Shown here one piece after another: positions 36,585 to 45,437 of a DNA stretch of 64,000 bases. The notes below the pieces were generated by a model, which was not told the DNA's origin, did not search any database, and saw only the letters and a list, made by a program, of their open reading frames with translations. This stretch comes from Microbacterium sulfonylureivorans. GTDB lineage: Bacteria > Actinomycetota > Actinomycetes > Actinomycetales > Microbacteriaceae. Within the stretch, counting starts at the first letter, position 1. Every line of letters begins with the position of its first letter. The DNA is taken from assembly GCF_003999995.1 (NCBI RefSeq), contig NZ_RJAD01000001.1:1302001-1366000 (forward strand), in the 5' to 3' direction. Both the position numbers and the translations under genes were made by a program.

Positions 36585-36605
36585 CTGTCGGGCATTTCCC
36601 GGCAG
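36585..36605 (-). promoter_or_regulatory. Possible S6:S18-binding leader hairpin
   Basis: On the minus strand the rpsF leader holds CTGCCGGGAAATGCCCGACAG followed by CCG, 28 bp before the start. A stem with an internal CCG-type loop is the known feature of bacterial S6:S18-binding mRNA leaders. Fit is by eye only. Confidence 0.4.
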
Positions 36606-36705
36606 CAGGAGGGTGTGGTGCACGTCATCCGGCTTCTCGCGCACAGGGGCGCATGCGGACAACCCTCCAATGGTACCGGATGCCTGGTCACGCGGCTAAT
36701 CGTCC

Positions 36706-37899
36706 TCAGCGGAAGGCGCCGATGCCGGTGAGATGCTGCCCGAGGATCAGAGTGTGCACCTCGTCGGTGCCCTCGTAGGTGCGGACCGACTCGAGGTTCG
36801 CGGCATGGCGGATCGGCGAGTGCTCGAGCAGCACGCCGTCTCCTCCGAGGATGGTGCGGGCCTCGCGCGCGATGGCGATCGCCTCCCGCACGCTGTTGAG
36901 CTTGCCCAGCGAGACCTGCGTGGGCGTGAGGGTGCCGGCATCCTTCGCCCGCCCCAGGTGGAGGGCGAGCAGCGCGCCCTTCTGAAGCTCGACCACCATG
37001 TTCACGAGCTTCTGCTGCGTCAGCTGGAACGACGCGATCGGCACTCCGAACTGCTCGCGCCGCAGCGCGTGGCGCAGTGCCGCCTCGTAGCTGTCGCGTC
37101 CGGCGCCGAGCGCGCCCCAGACGATCCCGTACCGCGCCTCGTTCAGCGCCGAGAACGGACCCTTCAGGCCCCGGGCGTCGGGGAGGAGAGCGGATGCCGG
37201 CAGCCGCACCTCGTCGAAGTGCAGCTCCGTCTGGATCGAGGCCCGCATCGAGCCCTTCGGCTCGAGCACCCTCGCGTGAAACCCCGATGCATCCGTCGGC
37301 ACGACGAATCCCCGCACCCCGTCGTCGGTCTGCGCCCAGACCACGGCGACCTGCGCGATCGTCGCGAGCCCGATCCAGCGCTTCGCGCCCGACAGCACCC
37401 AGTCGCCGCCGTCGCGTCGGGCGAACGTCGTCATGCTCGAGGGGTCGGAGCCGGCACCGGGCTCCGTCAGGGCGAAGCATCCGATCGCCGAGCCCGTGGC
37501 CATGCGCGGGAGCCACTCCTGCTTCTGCTCCTCGGAGCCCCACCGGTGGATCGAGCCCATGGCGAGGGACCCCTGCACGGAGACGAACGTGCGCAGGCCC
37601 GAGTCGCCGGCTTCGAGTTCGAGCGCCGCGAGCCCGTACTCGACGGCGGTGCGGCCGGGGCATCCATACCCCTCCAGGGTCATGCCGAGAACGCCGAGCT
37701 CACCGAACGCCGGCACGAGCTCGACGGGGAAGTGCGCGCGGTCGAACCAGCCGCCGATGTGCGGACGGATCTCCGAGTCGACGAAGGCGCGCACGCGGTC
37801 GCGCACGGCGCGCTCTTCGGGACTGAGCAGACCATCGATGCCGAGGACGTCGGATGCCGCGCGCAGCGCGTCGAGGTCGTCGGGGTCCCGCTGCGACAT
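36706..37899 (-). CDS. Acyl-CoA dehydrogenase, glutaryl-CoA type
   Basis: A 397-residue FAD-dependent acyl-CoA dehydrogenase. It has the signature CFALTEPGAGSDPSSM, WVLSGAKRWIGLA and the catalytic-base Glu in TYEGTDEVHTLILGQHLTG near the C-terminus, the position used by glutaryl-CoA dehydrogenases. FDRAHFPVELVPAFGELGVLGM is also typical of that branch. It would oxidise (and possibly decarboxylate) glutaryl-CoA in lysine or aromatic breakdown. No pathway genes are adjacent, so the exact substrate is inferred. Confidence 0.85.
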   Translation of the reverse strand: MSQRDPDDLDALRAASDVLGIDGLLSPEERAVRDRVRAFVDSEIRPHIGGWFDRAHFPVELVPAFGELGVLGMTLEGYGCPGRTAVEYGLAALELEAGDSGLRTFVSVQGSLAMGSIHRWGSEEQKQEWLPRMATGSAIGCFALTEPGAGSDPSSMTTFARRDGGDWVLSGAKRWIGLATIAQVAVVWAQTDDGVRGFVVPTDASGFHARVLEPKGSMRASIQTELHFDEVRLPASALLPDARGLKGPFSALNEARYGIVWGALGAGRDSYEAALRHALRREQFGVPIASFQLTQQKLVNMVVELQKGALLALHLGRAKDAGTLTPTQVSLGKLNSVREAIAIAREARTILGGDGVLLEHSPIRHAANLESVRTYEGTDEVHTLILGQHLTGIGAFR

Positions 37900-38096
37900 C
37901 GGCCACTCCTTCGTTCGAGCCGTCCCGACCGATTCTGCCCCGATTGCGGCCCGAGCCTGTGTCACAACTCCGCCTGAGACGGCGGGTTCGGGCGGCCGGG
38001 CCGCGGAATCCCGCGAGCCGGCGTGCGCGCACTGCACGTCGAGACTGAATCGTGGACGCCTTCGGCCCGAGCCCGCGGCGCCGGTAGCGTGGGCGC

Positions 38097-39104
38097 ATGG
38101 AGTGGACTGCCGACGTCGGTGCCGGGGACTGGATCCGCGAGCGGCTCGACGACCCGTGGCTCGGGACGATCCACGACATGGTGCCGCGCGGGTTCCCCTT
38201 CTACACGCGCATCTTCCATCCGGCGACGCGCTCGAAGCCCATCGGCGCGGACTGGCCACCCCTGCCGTACGAACCGAACCGGCGGGCGTGGGAGGCATTC
38301 GCCGAGAAGCAGGTCGAGGTCGAGACCGTCCCGGCACGGTGGGGCGACGCGGCGGCCGCCTTCGGCACCGAGATGCACGCCGGTGCGCAGTGGGGAGCGC
38401 TCGTGCGCGCCCGCGGCACGGACTGGGACCCGAACGCCTGGCGGCAGTCGCAGTCGCCCGACGGCTGGCAGTTCGACGCGCCTTCGGAGGGGCAGCTCGA
38501 CGCGGCCGAACTGAGCGTCGTCGCCGAGATCGCCGCCGCGCACACGACGACCCCGACCGACGGATTCGTCGGGCTGTGGGAGGGATGGGGCGGCCTCGTC
38601 GGGGCCATGGGCTGGGGACCGTCGCGCGCGCTTCTCACCGTGACCGATGACGAGACCCCGGATGCCGCGACCGCCCAGCACCTCGAGTTCCTCGCGCACT
38701 CGACGCGCGACGTGTTCAACGACGTCTTCCGTCCGCCGACCTGGCAGCCCGGCATCCTGTCGGACGAGATCTCGCGCGGGCCGCGCCTGCAGCTGCCGAA
38801 CCGGGACTACGTCCTGTTCCGCGGCGGAGCGGCAGACCTCGCCCGCGAGGACTGGATCCTCCGCGCGCCGTGGCGCGACACGAAGATGGAGGAGCACGGC
38901 TTCGCTCCGAGCGCCGAGTCGCCCAGCCTGATCTGGCCCGCCGACCGTGCGTGGGTGGTCGTGAGCGAGATCGACTGGGACTCCACGATCGTCGCCGGGT
39001 CGTCCGAGCTGCAGCACGCCCTGTGCACCGACCCTCGCATCGAGGCGCTCGGGATCCGCGAGGGGGCCTCGCTGCAGTGGGACGCCGACGAGGTCAACCG
39101 ATGA
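38097..39104 (+). CDS. Hypothetical soluble protein
   Basis: A 335-residue protein with no signal peptide or membrane helix. It is Trp-rich (WEGWGGLVGAMGWGPS, WEAFAEKQ, PPTWQPG), with repeated short acidic segments. It ends with a pattern suggestive of a conserved cytosolic domain, VSEIDWDSTIVAGSSELQHAL, as seen in SMI1/KNR4-like or immunity-type proteins, but I cannot assign a family. Its stop overlaps the next start (ATGA at 39101-39104), so it is translationally coupled to the membrane protein downstream. High third-position GC supports a real gene. Confidence 0.7.
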   Translation: MEWTADVGAGDWIRERLDDPWLGTIHDMVPRGFPFYTRIFHPATRSKPIGADWPPLPYEPNRRAWEAFAEKQVEVETVPARWGDAAAAFGTEMHAGAQWGALVRARGTDWDPNAWRQSQSPDGWQFDAPSEGQLDAAELSVVAEIAAAHTTTPTDGFVGLWEGWGGLVGAMGWGPSRALLTVTDDETPDAATAQHLEFLAHSTRDVFNDVFRPPTWQPGILSDEISRGPRLQLPNRDYVLFRGGAADLAREDWILRAPWRDTKMEEHGFAPSAESPSLIWPADRAWVVVSEIDWDSTIVAGSSELQHALCTDPRIEALGIREGASLQWDADEVNR

Positions 39105-40285
39105 GCGGGATGCCTTCGCCCGCGTACCCGTTCGACGCCCGGCCTCTCGTCGAGCCCGTCGATCCCGCCGCCGCCCGCGCGTTCACCCACCAGCTGCAGA
39201 TGGGCGGCCGCCTGCCGTCGGGGTTCACCGGTTCGACCGTGGTCGGCATCGTCGTGATGGCGATCGCCGTGGTGATGTTCGCGTCTGTGTTCCTGACGGT
39301 GGCGTTCAGCGTGGTCGACGCGGGCGCCGGCGGGTTCGGGATGCTGGTCGGCCTCGCGCCGCTCCTCATCGTCGGGGTGGTCGTGGCGGTGGTGGCCGTG
39401 GCCTTCGTCGCGGGCACCCGCGCCAGCGCGCAGCGGATGTACCGGCTCGACCGCTTCGCCCGCGCGAACGGGATGAGCTACGAACCGCGGCTCGACAGCC
39501 CCGGCCTTCCCGGGATGATCTTCGGCGTCGGCGACGCACGCCAGTCCACCGACCTCGTGCGCGGCGATCGCCCGCGCTTCGTCGAATTCGCCAACTACCG
39601 GTACACGACCGGATCGGGCAAGAACCGCACCACCCACACGTGGGGCTACGTGGCGGTACGGCTCGACGCCCCGCTGCCGCACATCGTGCTCGATGCGACC
39701 GGCAACAACGGCCTCTTCGGGTCGAACCTGCCGGCGACCTTCGACAAGGACCAGCGCCTCGGGCTCGAAGGCGACTTCGACAGGTACTTCTCGCTTTCCT
39801 GCCCCGAAGGCTACGAGCCCGACGCCCTGTACCTCTTCACGCCCGACATCATGGCGCGATTCATCGACAACGCGGCCGCGCTCGACGTCGAGATCGTGGA
39901 CGACTGGCTGTTCCTGTACTCCAAACGCGACTTCTCGACGCTCGACCCGGCGACCTGGGCGTGGCTGTTCTCCGTCGTCGGCGCCCTGCTCGACAAGTTC
40001 GCGCAGTGGGCGCGCTGGCGCGATGACCGGTTGCGCGCGCAGGCGGCGGCTATGACGAATGCCCCGGCCCCGGCCGATGCCGTCGCGGCGGCGAGCGCCG
40101 GGAGCGAGGCATCCGCTGTCCCGTTCGTCGCACCCCTCGATCCGCTGCGGCCGCCGCCCGGGGTCGCGCCCCAGGGACGCCGGCTCCGGCGCGGCGTGCC
40201 GTGGGTCTCGATCCTCCTGATCGGCGGGGTCGCGCTGTTCTGGATCCTCAGTCAGACCGGAGTTCTCGGCCTGTTCTTCCGCTGA
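39101..40285 (+). CDS. Three-helix membrane protein of unknown function
   Basis: A 394-residue protein. A cytosolic start is followed by two hydrophobic helices (about 46-70 and 82-105), a large soluble domain (about 110-310, with RMYRLDRFARANGMSYEPRLDSPGLPGMIF and LEGDFDRYFSLSCPEGYE), an Ala/Pro linker and a C-terminal helix (about 372-390) ending LGLFFR. The soluble core looks like the DUF3137-type domain found in bacterial membrane proteins, a tentative match. It is coupled to the upstream gene. Function unknown. Confidence 0.65.
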   Translation: MSGMPSPAYPFDARPLVEPVDPAAARAFTHQLQMGGRLPSGFTGSTVVGIVVMAIAVVMFASVFLTVAFSVVDAGAGGFGMLVGLAPLLIVGVVVAVVAVAFVAGTRASAQRMYRLDRFARANGMSYEPRLDSPGLPGMIFGVGDARQSTDLVRGDRPRFVEFANYRYTTGSGKNRTTHTWGYVAVRLDAPLPHIVLDATGNNGLFGSNLPATFDKDQRLGLEGDFDRYFSLSCPEGYEPDALYLFTPDIMARFIDNAAALDVEIVDDWLFLYSKRDFSTLDPATWAWLFSVVGALLDKFAQWARWRDDRLRAQAAAMTNAPAPADAVAAASAGSEASAVPFVAPLDPLRPPPGVAPQGRRLRRGVPWVSILLIGGVALFWILSQTGVLGLFFR

Positions 40286-40310
40286 CGCCGCCGCCGTCCC
40301 GGCAAGGGCA

Positions 40311-40709
40311 TCAGCCCGCCGGCTTCAGCCCGAAGTGGACGAGCTCGGCCTCGTCGAGCATGCGCGATCGGATGATGAACCGATTGCCGGTCGGGCCATC
40401 GACCGAGAAGCCCGCACCGCGCCCCGGCACGACGTCGATGGTGAGGTGCGTGTACTTCCAGTACTCGAATTGCGCCACCGAGATGTAGACCTCGATCGGC
40501 TCGTCGAGACCCACGTCGACGGCGCCGAGGTGCACGTCGCTCGGGCCCGTGATGAACATCCCGACGGGATAGCACATGGGCGCGCTGCCGTCGCAGCAGC
40601 CGCCGGACTGGTGGAACATCAGTGGTCCGTGCTGCACGGTGAGGTCGCGCAGGAGGGATGCCGCGGCATCCGTCACCGCGACGCGCCGCGGTGTCTGAGT
40701 GGTGGTCAT
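40311..40709 (-). CDS. DUF779 protein
   Basis: A 132-residue protein of the DUF779 family, recognised from MFHQSGGCCDGSAPMCYP with its Cys-Cys pair and conserved Asp, and VAQFEYWKYTHLTIDVVPGRGAGFS. DUF779 genes sit next to aldehyde dehydrogenases across bacteria, as here (158 bp downstream of ALDH, same strand), suggesting an accessory or redox role in aldehyde oxidation. The gene contains the perfect 16-bp palindrome GGATGCCGCGGCATCC (about 40656-40671) near its start. Confidence 0.85.
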   Translation of the reverse strand: MTTTQTPRRVAVTDAAASLLRDLTVQHGPLMFHQSGGCCDGSAPMCYPVGMFITGPSDVHLGAVDVGLDEPIEVYISVAQFEYWKYTHLTIDVVPGRGAGFSVDGPTGNRFIIRSRMLDEAELVHFGLKPAG

Positions 40710-40866
40710 CGCCTCACCGTCTCTCGTTGGTCCGGGCCCGTTTCGTCTCGCTCCGCTCGCTCGACGCCCCGGGGTGGACGGGGGATGACCCGGGCGGAGT
40801 CTGGGGAGCTCCGCCCGGGTCCGGGATGCCGCGCGCCGCCCCCGGGGACCCGCGGCCGTGGTCGGC

Positions 40867-42417
40867 TCAGAAGAAGCCCATCGCCCCCTCGGCGTACGAG
40901 ACGAGGAGGTTCTTCGTCTGCTGGTAGTGGTCGAGCATCTTGAGGTGGTTCTCGCGGCCGATGCCGGACTGCTTGTACCCGCCGAACGCGGCGTGCGCGG
41001 GGTACTGGTGGTACGTGTTCGTCCAGACGCGGCCGGCCTCGATGGCACGGCCCGCGCGGTACGCGATGTCGCCGGAGCGGCTCCACACGCCGGCGCCGAG
41101 CCCGTACAGGGTGTCGTTCGCGGTCGAGATCGCGTCGTCGAAGTCCTCGAACGACGTGACCGACACGACCGGACCGAAGATCTCCTCCTGGAAGATCCGC
41201 ATGTCGTTGGTGCCCTCGAACACCGTCGGCGCGACGTAGTAGCCCTCGCTGAGGTCGCCGCCGAGATCGACGCGCTCACCGCCGGCGAGCAGCTTCGCGC
41301 CGCCCTGCTTCCCGATGTCGATGTAGCTCAGGATCTTCTCGAGCTGGTCGTTGGATGCCTGCGCACCGATCATCGTCGCCGGGTCGAGCGGGTTGCCCTG
41401 CACGATCTTCGCCACGCGGTCGAGGCCGTCGCCGAGGAACCGGTCGTAGATCGACCGCTGGATCAGCGCCCGGGACGGGCACGTGCACACCTCGCCCTGG
41501 TTCAGCGAGAAGAGCGTGAAGCCCTCGAGGGCCTTGTCGTAGTACGCGTCGCCGGTGTCGCGCGCGACGTCCTCGAAGAAGACGTTGGCGCTCTTCCCGC
41601 CGAGTTCGAGTGTCACCGGGATGAGGTTCTGCGACGCGTACTGCATGATCAGGCGCCCGGTCGTCGTTTCGCCCGTGAACGCGACCTTGCGGATCCGCTT
41701 GTGCTGTGCGAGTGGCGCGCCGGCCTCGATGCCGAATCCGTTGACGATGTTCACGACGCCGGCCGGGAGCAGATCGCCGATGATCTCGAACAGGAAGAGG
41801 ATCGACGCCGGCGTCTGCTCGGCCGGCTTCAGCACGACGCAGTTGCCGGCCGCGAGCGCCGGGGCGAGCTTCCACGTGGCCATCAGGATCGGGAAGTTCC
41901 AGGGGATGATCTGCCCGACCACGCCGAGCGGCTCGTGGAAGTGGTACGCCACGGTGTCTTCGTCGATCTGGCTGAGAGACCCTTCCTGGCCGCGCAGCAC
42001 GCCCGCGAAGTAGCGGAAGTGGTCGACGGCGAGCGGGATGTCGGCCGCCAGCGTCTCGCGGACCGGCTTGCCGTTCTCCCAGGTCTCGGCGACCGCGATC
42101 TTCTCGAGGTTCTCCTCGATGCGGTCGGCGATCCTGTTGAGGATGACGGAGCGCTCGGCCGGTGTGGTCCGCTTCCAGGACTCGAACGCCTGCCACGCGA
42201 CATCCACCGCGCGGTCGATGTCCTCCACCGTGCCTCGCCCGACTTCGGTGAACGGCTTGCCGTTGACCGGCGAGATGTTCTCGAAGTACTGCCCCTTGAT
42301 CGGCTCGACGAACTCGCCGCCGATGTAGTGGCCGTAGCGGGGACGGTAGTCGGCGACCGAGCCGCGCTGCCCGGGGGCCGCGTAGATGCTCGAGACGCCC
42401 TCTTCGACGATGGTCAT
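40867..42417 (-). CDS. NAD(P)-dependent aldehyde dehydrogenase
   Basis: A 516-residue ALDH of the AldA/ExaC (acetaldehyde/short-chain) group. Active-site Glu lies in [14 protein letters not shown] and nucleophile Cys in [15 protein letters not shown]; the NAD motif FTGETTTGR and [10 protein letters not shown] are intact. It oxidises acetaldehyde or related aldehydes to acids. It is followed by DUF779 and preceded, on the same strand, by an AcoR-like regulator with its own terminator, the usual module for alcohol or acetoin use. Confidence 0.92.
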   Translation of the reverse strand: MTIVEEGVSSIYAAPGQRGSVADYRPRYGHYIGGEFVEPIKGQYFENISPVNGKPFTEVGRGTVEDIDRAVDVAWQAFESWKRTTPAERSVILNRIADRIEENLEKIAVAETWENGKPVRETLAADIPLAVDHFRYFAGVLRGQEGSLSQIDEDTVAYHFHEPLGVVGQIIPWNFPILMATWKLAPALAAGNCVVLKPAEQTPASILFLFEIIGDLLPAGVVNIVNGFGIEAGAPLAQHKRIRKVAFTGETTTGRLIMQYASQNLIPVTLELGGKSANVFFEDVARDTGDAYYDKALEGFTLFSLNQGEVCTCPSRALIQRSIYDRFLGDGLDRVAKIVQGNPLDPATMIGAQASNDQLEKILSYIDIGKQGGAKLLAGGERVDLGGDLSEGYYVAPTVFEGTNDMRIFQEEIFGPVVSVTSFEDFDDAISTANDTLYGLGAGVWSRSGDIAYRAGRAIEAGRVWTNTYHQYPAHAAFGGYKQSGIGRENHLKMLDHYQQTKNLLVSYAEGAMGFF

Positions 42418-42513
42418 GATGGTCTCCTTCGACGCTGTCGCGACATCCGTCGTCGCGTTGCGTCGAAGCTAGGCCGTTCGACGTTGCACGATGTTGCGCG
42501 CCGCAGCCAACGG

Positions 42514-42578
42514 CGGTCGAGAGCGCACGAATGACGCATTCGCTTCGCCGCGAACGGGCGTTCGCGCACTCTCGACCG
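42514..42578 (-). terminator. Inverted repeat ending the regulator gene
   Basis: CGGTCGAGAG (42514-42523) pairs with CTCTCGACCG (42569-42578) around a 45-nt loop holding a second weaker stem (GAATG/CATTC, CGAACG/CGTTCG). It starts 3 bp beyond the stop of the minus-strand regulator and lies 97 bp upstream of the ALDH start. Confidence 0.55.
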
Positions 42579-42580
42579 CC

Positions 42581-43906
42581 TCACTCGGCCTGGAGCTTCT
42601 CGATGCGCGCGACGAGGCCGGCGCGCTTCGGAGACCGGGGTGGCAGCATCGACAGGCAGAGCCTCAGCAGGTCGACGTCGACGGATCCGGCATCCGTCTC
42701 CGCGAACGCGAGGAGCACCTCGACGGATGCCTCGGCCATCAGCGCCTCGCGCAGGGCGGTGCGCACGGTGTCGCGGAACGCTTCGATCCCGGGGGCGACC
42801 GAGTCGGGCAGCACGTCGCCGCGGTACGCCGCAAGGGCGACGCGATGCGCCCCGCGGTCGAGGAGCGAGAGCACCTGGTGGGCATCGGTCTCCACCTCGA
42901 CGCCCAGCCGGTACGGCCGGGACTCGGGCACGAGCGCGGGAGCGACACGCTCCAGCACCTTGCGCAGGCGCACCATCTCGGCGCGGAGCGTGACGGTCGC
43001 CTCCACGTCGCCGTAGACGAGCTCGCCGAGTCTCTCGGCGGAGAGCCCCTGCCGATGGACGGCGAGCATGAGCAGCAGCTCGGCATGCCGCGGCCCGAGC
43101 TCGGATACGGTCTCGGCATCGTCGCCCGCGACCTCGAGCAGCGCGCGGTCGCGGCCGAGGACGCGCAGGGTGGCTCGGGTCGCCTCCACGCGGCGCGTCC
43201 GGCGGCGAGCGGGCGGCGCGGGGTCGGCGCGAGCGCGGAGCCGCGCGACCAGGAGCTCGCCCTCGATGGCGCGGGCCGTGGCATCCACGAGCAGCTGAGC
43301 CTGCGGGGTGACCGCCTCGATGCCGCCGGTCACGTCGATCACGCCGAGGAGGCGCCGCGTCTCGGGGTCGTGGACGGGAGCCGCGGTGCACGACCACGGC
43401 TGGACGAGACGGTTGAAGTGCTCGGCACCGCGGATCTGCACGGATCGGTCGAGCGCGATCGCCGTCCCGGGCGCCGACGTGCCGACCGCGCGCTCCGACC
43501 AGTTCGCCCCCTCCACGAACCCCATGTCGCCGGTGAGGGTGCGCACCCTCCGATCACCCTCGACCCACAGCAGGCGCCCGGCGGCGTCACCCACCGCCAC
43601 GGCGACGCCGGAGTCGTCGGATCCGCCCGGCAGGAGCAGGCCGCGGACCATCTCGATCACCCCGGCGAGCGGGTGAAGGCGGCGGTACTCGTCGAGGGCG
43701 TCGGCGTCGAGGTCGAGCGGGGGCAGGGCCTCCGCTCCCACGAGGCTCTCGAGCGAGCGGCGCCACGACTCCCGGACCAGAGCACGCACGTCGGCGAGGC
43801 GCTCGTCCCCCGCGTTGCCGGCGAGGAGCTCCTCGTGCGCGCGCTCGATCAGCAGGCGGGAGGTCTCGGGCGACACCTCGCGCCGCTGCGACCACGGCGA
43901 TGACAT
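42581..43906 (-). CDS. GAF-domain transcriptional regulator of ALDH
   Basis: A 441-residue regulator. It has an AcoR-like N-terminus (RALVRESWRRSLES), a GAF sensor domain (about 85-230, VEGANWSERAVGTSAPGTAIAL, HDPETRRLLGVIDVTGG) and a C-terminal DNA-binding part with a winged-helix/BTAD-like arrangement (ELGPRHAELLLMLAVHRQGLSAERLGELVYGDVEATVTLRAEMVRLRKVL). It lacks the sigma-54 AAA+ domain of classical AcoR, as in actinobacterial versions. It probably activates the adjacent aldehyde dehydrogenase and DUF779 genes. Confidence 0.8.
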   Translation of the reverse strand: MSSPWSQRREVSPETSRLLIERAHEELLAGNAGDERLADVRALVRESWRRSLESLVGAEALPPLDLDADALDEYRRLHPLAGVIEMVRGLLLPGGSDDSGVAVAVGDAAGRLLWVEGDRRVRTLTGDMGFVEGANWSERAVGTSAPGTAIALDRSVQIRGAEHFNRLVQPWSCTAAPVHDPETRRLLGVIDVTGGIEAVTPQAQLLVDATARAIEGELLVARLRARADPAPPARRRTRRVEATRATLRVLGRDRALLEVAGDDAETVSELGPRHAELLLMLAVHRQGLSAERLGELVYGDVEATVTLRAEMVRLRKVLERVAPALVPESRPYRLGVEVETDAHQVLSLLDRGAHRVALAAYRGDVLPDSVAPGIEAFRDTVRTALREALMAEASVEVLLAFAETDAGSVDVDLLRLCLSMLPPRSPKRAGLVARIEKLQAE

Positions 43907-43958
43907 GGAGGCTCCGATCGACGTCGGTGGAGCGTGCGTCCAGTGTAGGTGCGGGACC

Positions 43959-45386
43959 TCACGCCCGGGCGGCCCACCAGTCGACGAGGCGTCGTGCGGC
44001 CTCGTCCTCGCCGACGATCCCCTCGTCGAGGCGCAGGTCGAGCAGGAACCGGTACGCCTCGCCGACCTCCCGGCCGGGACCGATGCCCAGCAGTTCCTGG
44101 ATCCGGTTGCCGTCGAGCTCGGGCCGAATGGCGGCGAGCTCCTCGTCGGCCGACAGTTCGGCGATCCGGCGCTCGATGTCGTCGTAGGCGCGCGCGAGCC
44201 GCCCCGCCTTCTTCGCGTTGCGCGTCGTCACGTCGGCGCGGGTGAGGATGTGCAGGCGCTCGAGCTCGTCACCGGCGTCGCGCACGTAGCGTCGCACGGC
44301 CGAGTCGGTCCACGCGCCCTCGGAGTAGCCGAAGAAGCGCAGGTGCAGCTCGATCAGGCGGGTCACCGACGACATCGTGTCGGAGTCGAACCGCAGCGCC
44401 TGCAGCCGCTTTCGCGCGAGCCGCGCTCCCTTGATGTCGTGATGGTAGAAGGTGACGCCCCCGCCCGGTTCGAGCTTGCGGGTCGCGGGCTTGCCGATGT
44501 CGTGGAGAAGGGCGGCGATCCGCAAGGGGACGTCGGGCGCGGCATCCGGATTCCTGGACGCCTCGAGGTCGATCGTCTGCTTCAGCACGGTGAGCGAGTG
44601 CTCGTACACGTCCTTGTGGTGGTGGTGCTCGTCGACCTCGAGCTTCAGTGCCGGGATCTCGGGGAGGAACTGGTCGATGAGCCCGGTCTCGACGAGGAGT
44701 CGGATGCCCCGCACCGGGTCGTCGGTCTGCAGCAGGCGCACGAGCTCGCCCTGGATGCGCTCGGGGCTGACGATCGACAGGGTCGCGCGCAGCGAGGCCA
44801 TCGCCTCGACCGTGGCGAAGTCGACCTCGAACCCGAGCTGCGACGAGAAGCGCGCCGCGCGGAGCATCCGGAGCGGATCGTCGCCGAAGCTCACCGACGG
44901 GTCGGCGGGGGTGCGAAGGCGCTGGGCGACTAGGTCCTCGACGCCGCCGGTCGGGTCGACGAGCGTGCGGCCCGGAACGCGCAGGGCCATCGAGTTCACG
45001 GTGAAATCGCGCCGCACGAGGTCTCCCTCGAGCGTGTCGCCGAACTCGACCGTCGGCTTGCGGGTGACGCCGTCGTAGCTGTCGGCGCGGTAGGTCGTGA
45101 TCTCGACCTGCTCGCCGGCGACCTTCGCCCCGATGGTGCCGAAGGCGCGTCCGATGTCCCACTGGGCGGTGCTGATCGGCTTGACGATCCGCAGGATCCG
45201 GTCGGGCAGCGCGTCGGTGGTGAAGTCGAGGTCGTTGACCGCACGCCCGAGCAGCGCGTCGCGCACCGGGCCGCCGACGATCGCGAGGTCGTGGCCCGCC
45301 GCGGCGAAGGCGTCGGCGAGCGTGGAGACGACGGGAGACTCGGCGAGCGCGCCGAGGCGCGCGATGCCCTCGGCCATGTTGAGCAT
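43959..45386 (-). CDS. cca: CCA tRNA nucleotidyltransferase
   Basis: A 475-residue class II enzyme. The nucleotidyltransferase head has IVGGPVRDALLGR and the metal-binding NDLDFTTDA; RRDFTVNSMAL and ERIQGELVRLL are the template and neck motifs. A C-terminal HD domain follows (HDIGKPATRK), usual in the actinobacterial type. It adds or repairs the 3' CCA of tRNAs. It sits by the DUF6049-MurJ block on the opposite strand, as in many Microbacteriaceae. Confidence 0.93.
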   Translation of the reverse strand: MLNMAEGIARLGALAESPVVSTLADAFAAAGHDLAIVGGPVRDALLGRAVNDLDFTTDALPDRILRIVKPISTAQWDIGRAFGTIGAKVAGEQVEITTYRADSYDGVTRKPTVEFGDTLEGDLVRRDFTVNSMALRVPGRTLVDPTGGVEDLVAQRLRTPADPSVSFGDDPLRMLRAARFSSQLGFEVDFATVEAMASLRATLSIVSPERIQGELVRLLQTDDPVRGIRLLVETGLIDQFLPEIPALKLEVDEHHHHKDVYEHSLTVLKQTIDLEASRNPDAAPDVPLRIAALLHDIGKPATRKLEPGGGVTFYHHDIKGARLARKRLQALRFDSDTMSSVTRLIELHLRFFGYSEGAWTDSAVRRYVRDAGDELERLHILTRADVTTRNAKKAGRLARAYDDIERRIAELSADEELAAIRPELDGNRIQELLGIGPGREVGEAYRFLLDLRLDEGIVGEDEAARRLVDWWAARA

Positions 45387-45437
45387 GCTTCGAGCCTACC
45401 GAGCCGTCCTTGCTCCGAACGTCGACGCGGTCTGGCG

